From Martinezella rhizogenes (GTDB lineage: Bacteria > Pseudomonadota > Alphaproteobacteria > Rhizobiales > Rhizobiaceae): 64,000 nt of DNA. The stretch covers positions 744,001 to 808,000 of the forward strand of contig JAAMEZ010000058.1 in the NCBI GenBank assembly GCA_013322215.1, written 5' to 3'. This document shows positions 60,283 through 64,000 of this stretch, one piece after another (the stretch's first letter is position 1; each line of letters opens with the position of its first letter). The position numbers were made by a program, and so were the translations under genes. The notes below the pieces were generated by a model, which made no database searches, had not been told where the DNA came from, and worked only from the letters and a program-made list of their open reading frames with translations.

Positions 60283-61149
60283 ATGACCGAAACCGCCCCC
60301 TCCTACGCCCTGACCCGTCCCGCCTATGTTGGCCAGTCGCATCTCGTCGTTACCGACCTGCCGCTGGTGTCCCGCTTTTATCAGAACATGCTGGGCTTGA
60401 AGGTGATCGAGAAGGCTGCGAGCGGCGAGGTCCTCGGCGTCGCCGGCCGTCCCCTTCTGACACTGACCACCGATCGGGCAGCTATGCGCGCGCCGACAAC
60501 GGCCGCTGGCCTGTTCCATACGGCCTTTCTGCTGCCGAGCCGCATCGAGCTTGCACGCTGGCTTCGCCATGCCGCCCATGAGAATGTGGTACTGGAAGGC
60601 GCTTCCGACCATATCGTCAGCGAGGCCATCTATCTGTCCGACCCGGAGGGCAACGGCATCGAGATCTATGCCGACCGCCCGCATGAGGAATGGACCTTCC
60701 ACGATGACGGTACGGTCGAGATGGCGACGCTTCGTCTCGATCTGCAGAAGCTTTATGAAAGCGCCCCGCAGGATCGCTGGGACGGCATGGCTGAAGGATC
60801 GGCTATCGGCCATATCCATCTGCAGGTCGGCGATGTCGCGGAAGCGAACGCCTTCTATCGCGACGTGCTCGGCATGAAGGTCATGGCGGCGCGCTATCCC
60901 GGCGCGACCTTCCTTGCAACCGGCGGCTATCACCATCACCTCGGCGCCAACACCTGGAACAGCCGTGGCGCCGGTGTGCGCAGCGAGCATATGACCGGCC
61001 TTTCCGACTACACGCTGCGTTTCAACGACAAGGCGGCCCTGGACAAGGCCGTCGCTGCCTTGGAACAGCACGAAATCAAGACCGAAAAGCGTGACGGCGG
61101 CGTATCGCTGCGCGACCCATGGGGCATCGGCCTCAATCTCGTCGCCTGA
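60283..61149 (+). CDS. VOC-family protein, catechol 2,3-dioxygenase-like (CatE type)
   Basis: A 288-residue protein with two vicinal-oxygen-chelate domains: YVGQSHLVVTDLPLVSRFYQ with LSDPEGNGIEIYADRPHEEW in the first, IGHIHLQVGDVAEANAFYRD with GGYHHHLGANTWNS in the second. The layout and length match Bacillus CatE and relatives, extradiol ring-cleavage enzymes, but many family members have unknown substrates. The ATG at 60283 follows GAGG; upstream sequence folds as an attenuator-like element. It ends at a good terminator. Confidence 0.85.
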   Translation: MTETAPSYALTRPAYVGQSHLVVTDLPLVSRFYQNMLGLKVIEKAASGEVLGVAGRPLLTLTTDRAAMRAPTTAAGLFHTAFLLPSRIELARWLRHAAHENVVLEGASDHIVSEAIYLSDPEGNGIEIYADRPHEEWTFHDDGTVEMATLRLDLQKLYESAPQDRWDGMAEGSAIGHIHLQVGDVAEANAFYRDVLGMKVMAARYPGATFLATGGYHHHLGANTWNSRGAGVRSEHMTGLSDYTLRFNDKAALDKAVAALEQHEIKTEKRDGGVSLRDPWGIGLNLVA

Positions 61150-61178
61150 CGCCAGCACCGAATACTCCCCGGAAAGAG

Positions 61179-61207
61179 GCCCGTTGCGGAACCGCGGCGG
61201 GCTTTTT
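61179..61207 (+). terminator. Intrinsic terminator after the VOC gene
   Basis: GCCCGTTGCGG pairs with CCGCGGCGGGC (two wobble pairs) around AA and is followed by TTTTT, 30 bases after the stop codon. Confidence 0.85.
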
Positions 61208-61253
61208 CGCGTTTGAGTGGTGAGGCGATCCTGCCTTGGGGAACTTTCTGGGG

Positions 61254-62420
61254 ATGGAATTCGACAAAATCGCCACCAGCCGATCAGATGCAGCAGCGGC
61301 ACAGGACGCTGGCGCAGGCATCGGCCGCAACGCGTCCCGCGCCCATGAAGACGCTGAAATTTTAGATCTTTCCGACGAGAACGGACGAGCCAAGCTCGAT
61401 ATCGCCACCTCCTGGGCCACGATCGGCATTTTCCTCATGCTGGCCCTGGCCGCCGTCTACACGATGTCGCTGATCCTCATTCCAGTGACGCTCGCCGTCG
61501 TCGTCGGCATGATCCTCGGCATGGCGGCCGAGAGGCTCAGCAAGCTCGGCGTTCCCCGCGTTCTGAATGCCGTCATTCTTTCATCCGGCGTTGCCCTGGT
61601 GATCTTCCTCATCATCAATGCGCTCGCCGGCCCGGTCGCAAAGCTCGCACAGCAGGCGCCCGACTTCTTCCAGCGCACATCCGATCGGCTGATGCCCTAT
61701 CTCGACCGGTTCAAATGGCTGCATATTTCGTCCGAGACCCTTCAAGGCAGCCCGATCTCGATCAGCACCCTGCTGGAAAACAGCGGCAATGTCCTGCATG
61801 TCGTGTCCACCAGCCTGACGCCGGCCATCGTGCAGATCCTGATCTTCTTTGCAGCCCTGCTGCTGTTCCTTGCCGGCAGGGTGAGCCTGCGCAAGACGAT
61901 CATCATGGCCTTTTCCACGAGGACATCCCGATTGAACGCGATCCGCATCATCAATGCCGTAGAGCGGGTGCTCGGCTTCTATTTCGCAACGGCCTCGCTG
62001 ATCTACGCCGGGATCGGCGTCGCGATGACTATTATCGCCTATGTCGGCGGCATGAGCGTGCCGGTTCTATGGGGCGTTTTCGCCTTCGTATCCAGCTTCG
62101 TTCCATTCCTCGGCGTGACAACCATGACCCTTGCACTCGCAATCGCCGGCATCATCACGCATTCGGACATCATTTTCGGCCTCGCGCCCGCCATCGCGTT
62201 CTTCGCAGTGCATATGGCGGTGGAGAATCTCGTCTTTCCCGCAGTCATGGGCCGCCAATGGGAGCTCAATCCCTTTGTCGTCTTTCTGGCCATCATCTTC
62301 TGGACATGGATGTGGGGAGCAGTCGGTGCCATGCTGGCTCTGCCATTGTCGCTGATCGTCATGGCCATCATCGACGAGCTCTTCATCGAGGAAAAAGCCC
62401 AGCCGCAATTGCCGGGCTAG
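61254..62420 (+). CDS. AI-2E-family transporter (PerM-like)
   Basis: A 388-residue membrane protein of the AI-2E transporter/PerM family: two N-terminal helices after a long cytoplasmic leader, a soluble middle part, and a C-terminal helix bundle (VSSFVPFLGVTTMTLALAIAG, VFLAIIFWTWMWGAVGAMLA). Family members include exporters of AI-2, glycine, Na+ and unknown solutes, so the name does not fix the cargo. The ATG at 61254 is preceded by TGGGG; the TTG at 61236 is the alternative. A dispersed repeat follows the stop. Confidence 0.82.
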   Translation: MEFDKIATSRSDAAAAQDAGAGIGRNASRAHEDAEILDLSDENGRAKLDIATSWATIGIFLMLALAAVYTMSLILIPVTLAVVVGMILGMAAERLSKLGVPRVLNAVILSSGVALVIFLIINALAGPVAKLAQQAPDFFQRTSDRLMPYLDRFKWLHISSETLQGSPISISTLLENSGNVLHVVSTSLTPAIVQILIFFAALLLFLAGRVSLRKTIIMAFSTRTSRLNAIRIINAVERVLGFYFATASLIYAGIGVAMTIIAYVGGMSVPVLWGVFAFVSSFVPFLGVTTMTLALAIAGIITHSDIIFGLAPAIAFFAVHMAVENLVFPAVMGRQWELNPFVVFLAIIFWTWMWGAVGAMLALPLSLIVMAIIDELFIEEKAQPQLPG

Positions 62421-62430
62421 AGCGCTTTGG

Positions 62431-62484
62431 TTTTACGCATTCCGGACGAAAAACCGCTACGCACTTTTACTGGAATTACTGAAG
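62431..62484. repeat. Dispersed rhizobial intergenic repeat, copy 2
   Basis: TTTTACGCATTCCGGACGAA, then AAACCGCTACGCACTTTTAC and TGGAATTACTGAAG, aligning with copy 1 at 35854-35909 in the same orientation. It fills the gap between two convergent genes and ends 4 bases before the deacetylase stop. Inner arms ATTCC/GGAAT make it a weak hairpin. Confidence 0.75.
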
Positions 62485-62487
62485 CAG

Positions 62488-63279
62488 TCAGTTCGTGGTG
62501 TCGTCGTCGCCCTTTTCGGGGATATCCTGCAGACGCACGAAATCGACGCCTTTTGCCTTCAGTGCGAGGATGCTGGCCGCAACGCCCTCGCCTGCCGCAT
62601 GTGTCGGCTGGTTGATATGGGAGATGATGACGTCACCATCCCTTGCGGAAGCATATTGCTTTTCCACCATCTTGGCCGGCAAAAGCGAACCACTATCGCC
62701 ATTCACCGAATAGCCGGCGATCCGATAGCCCATGCCACGGATCTGCATGATGGCTGCCGGCGTGTATTTCGCGGTCGCGCCGCGGAACCAGCGCGGCTGC
62801 GGAATGCCGGCTGCGAGCATCGCATCGGCGCCGCCCTTGACCTCTTGAGCCACGGCCTGCGGCGAGCCGGCGGCGGCGATGCCGTAAACCTTGGTCGGGA
62901 CATCGACGGCGGGAATATGGTTCTGTCCGTGATTTTCCAGCTCGAAGAGATCGGGATGGGCAAGGAAGACTTTCAAGGCGTCCGGATTGGTGCGCAGCCA
63001 GCGTGCCGTGACGAAGATCGTCGCCGGAATGCGTTGATCGACAAGCGCGCTTAGAATGCGCGGATCAGTCTTGCCCATGCAGGCATCGAAGGTAAGCGCG
63101 ATGCGCGGTGCTCCCTTGCCCGCGCGATCGACATGCAGATGCGGCTCCACAAGCTTGATCTTAGAAACCGGCGCCTTCGGCGGTAGTTGCGGCCAGCCGG
63201 CAGGCGGTTGCTCCGGCGGCGCGGCAAAGGCTGCCGGCGCGGCAAGAAGGAGTGTGGAAGCGAGCAACAGGCGTTTCAT
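62488..63279 (-). CDS. Polysaccharide deacetylase-family protein
   Basis: A 263-residue NodB-homology-domain protein with a Sec signal peptide (MKRLLLASTLLLAAPAAFA). Motif 1 reads ALTFDACMGK: catalytic Asp65 is kept but the metal-binding second Asp of the usual TFDDG is Ala66. Motif 2 is H117-G-Q-N-H121, motif 3 RWFRGATAKYTP, and the C-terminal part ends VIISHINQPTHAAG with the expected His. Periplasmic action on a cell-wall or surface glycan is inferred. The ATG at 63279 places the signal peptide correctly. Confidence 0.85.
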   Translation of the reverse strand: MKRLLLASTLLLAAPAAFAAPPEQPPAGWPQLPPKAPVSKIKLVEPHLHVDRAGKGAPRIALTFDACMGKTDPRILSALVDQRIPATIFVTARWLRTNPDALKVFLAHPDLFELENHGQNHIPAVDVPTKVYGIAAAGSPQAVAQEVKGGADAMLAAGIPQPRWFRGATAKYTPAAIMQIRGMGYRIAGYSVNGDSGSLLPAKMVEKQYASARDGDVIISHINQPTHAAGEGVAASILALKAKGVDFVRLQDIPEKGDDDTTN

Positions 63280-63540
63280 CGGATGGCCACCAGGTGGATC
63301 AGGCAAACAAAATTCGGCGGGCGCGCAATCGCTGGCCCAGCCACACCGCTCGCCATCATCCGGCAAGACGCCGGAAATATGGCAAAGCGGCAGCAATAGC
63401 GCCCATTTCACATCATAACGACGTCAGAGACGAAAGCTGCAAAGTGCGGGCTTCAACCTGACCGCGTCTATGATACGATTGATATGAGCTTACCCTAGCA
63501 CTATCTGCGTATCTTTCCGTGCTCCCAAAGAGAGACATGT

Positions 63541-64000
63541 ATGAGTCGCAATCCCTATGAAATTTTGGGCGTAAAGCGGGACGCCCCGCAAAAGGATATT
63601 CAAAGCGCCTATCGCAAGCTTGCCAAGAAGCTGCACCCGGACCTCAACCCCGGCGACAAGCAGGCCGAGGACAAGTTCAAGGAAGTCTCGGCTGCCTACG
63701 GCATTCTCGGCGACGAGGAGAAGCGCGGACGGTTCGATCGCGGCGAGATCGACAGCAGCGGTGCGGAACAGGCGCCACGCAGCTACTATCGTGACTATGC
63801 CACCCAGGAAGGCCAGCGCGGCCCCTACCAGAATACGGGTGGCTTTGCCGATTTCGGCGATGCCGACGACATGTTTTCCAGTTTCTTCTCGCGTCGCAGC
63901 CGAGGCCAATCCCAGATGCAGGGTCAAGACCGTCACTATACGATGGAGGTCGACTTTCTGGACGCCATCAACGGCGCAAAGAAGCAGATCAGCCTGCCCG
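63541..64000 (+). CDS. DnaJ/CbpA-like co-chaperone, 3' end outside the window
   Basis: The first 153 codons of a J-protein. The J domain holds the invariant H32-P33-D34 (KKLHPDLNPGD), and a Gly/Phe-rich linker (GGFADFGDADDMFSSFFSRR) leads into the C-terminal substrate-binding region (YTMEVDFLDAINGAKKQISL). No zinc-finger cysteines are seen up to the end, so a CbpA-type protein is more likely than DnaJ. GAGAG precedes the ATG. The gene runs off the window. Confidence 0.9.
   Translation, partial: MSRNPYEILGVKRDAPQKDIQSAYRKLAKKLHPDLNPGDKQAEDKFKEVSAAYGILGDEEKRGRFDRGEIDSSGAEQAPRSYYRDYATQEGQRGPYQNTGGFADFGDADDMFSSFFSRRSRGQSQMQGQDRHYTMEVDFLDAINGAKKQISLP

Noticed and set aside
1..64000. Mobile elements, prophage genes, CRISPR arrays, rRNA or tRNA genes
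   Set aside because: No transposase, integrase, phage structural gene, regularly spaced repeat or RNA gene was seen.

Overview
The window is about 64 kb of GC-rich alphaproteobacterial DNA and looks like core chromosome of a Rhizobium-type member of the Rhizobiaceae. Supporting markers are a Ros/MucR zinc-finger regulator beside sufE, a cycHJKL cytochrome c maturation operon next to degP and feuPQ, a PleC-like kinase beside glnE and pepN, a seven-gene Mrp/Pha cation antiporter operon, and many small proteins of a rhizobial type. I see no IS element, prophage, CRISPR array, rRNA or tRNA.

Layout. 0.3-10.3 kb: transport and redox genes, each tied to a local regulator or operator. These are an MFS pump, an HxlR regulator divergent from a quinone-oxidoreductase-like gene, mgtE with a structured leader, an Lrp regulator divergent from an EamA exporter, a vapBC-type toxin-antitoxin pair, a GNAT enzyme, ETF-ubiquinone oxidoreductase and an atypical SDR. 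10.7-15 kb: an RND efflux pair. 15.3-19 kb: a YegD-like Hsp70, a family-4-like uracil-DNA glycosylase, two tiny ORFs and an unrecognised putative DNA-binding protein with a dyad-rich upstream region. 19.4-24.6 kb: pepN and pleC.

24.6-38.9 kb is a long block on the minus strand. In transcription order it runs feuN-like gene, feuP, feuQ, a 17-kDa-antigen-type lipoprotein, cycH-cycJ-cycK-cycL, degP, a second two-component system and glnE. Its theme is envelope sensing, heme export to the periplasm, periplasmic proteolysis and nitrogen control. 39-51.5 kb: small conserved proteins (Dabb, MmcQ/YjbR, YcgN), a bifunctional class A PBP, a split DUF1214/DUF1254 membrane pair, DUF2336, DUF1491, a peptidoglycan-binding protein, a sensor kinase, DUF5330, sufE and mucR. 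52.5-58.4 kb: mrpABCDEFG on the minus strand. 58.8-64 kb: a secreted orphan, a hemolysin III/PAQR protein, a catechol-dioxygenase-like VOC protein behind an attenuator-like leader, an AI-2E family transporter, a polysaccharide deacetylase and the start of a DnaJ/CbpA-like gene cut by the window end.

I found no large unknown system. The most interesting signals are small: structured leaders before mgtE and the VOC dioxygenase, an SDR that has lost its catalytic Tyr/Lys, the split DUF1214/DUF1254 pair, a small membrane ORF coupled to DUF2336, unexplained dyads near the orphan DNA-binding gene and degP, and two copies of a dispersed repeat. Start codons were moved inward where a Shine-Dalgarno sequence, an overlap or family N-termini argued for it.
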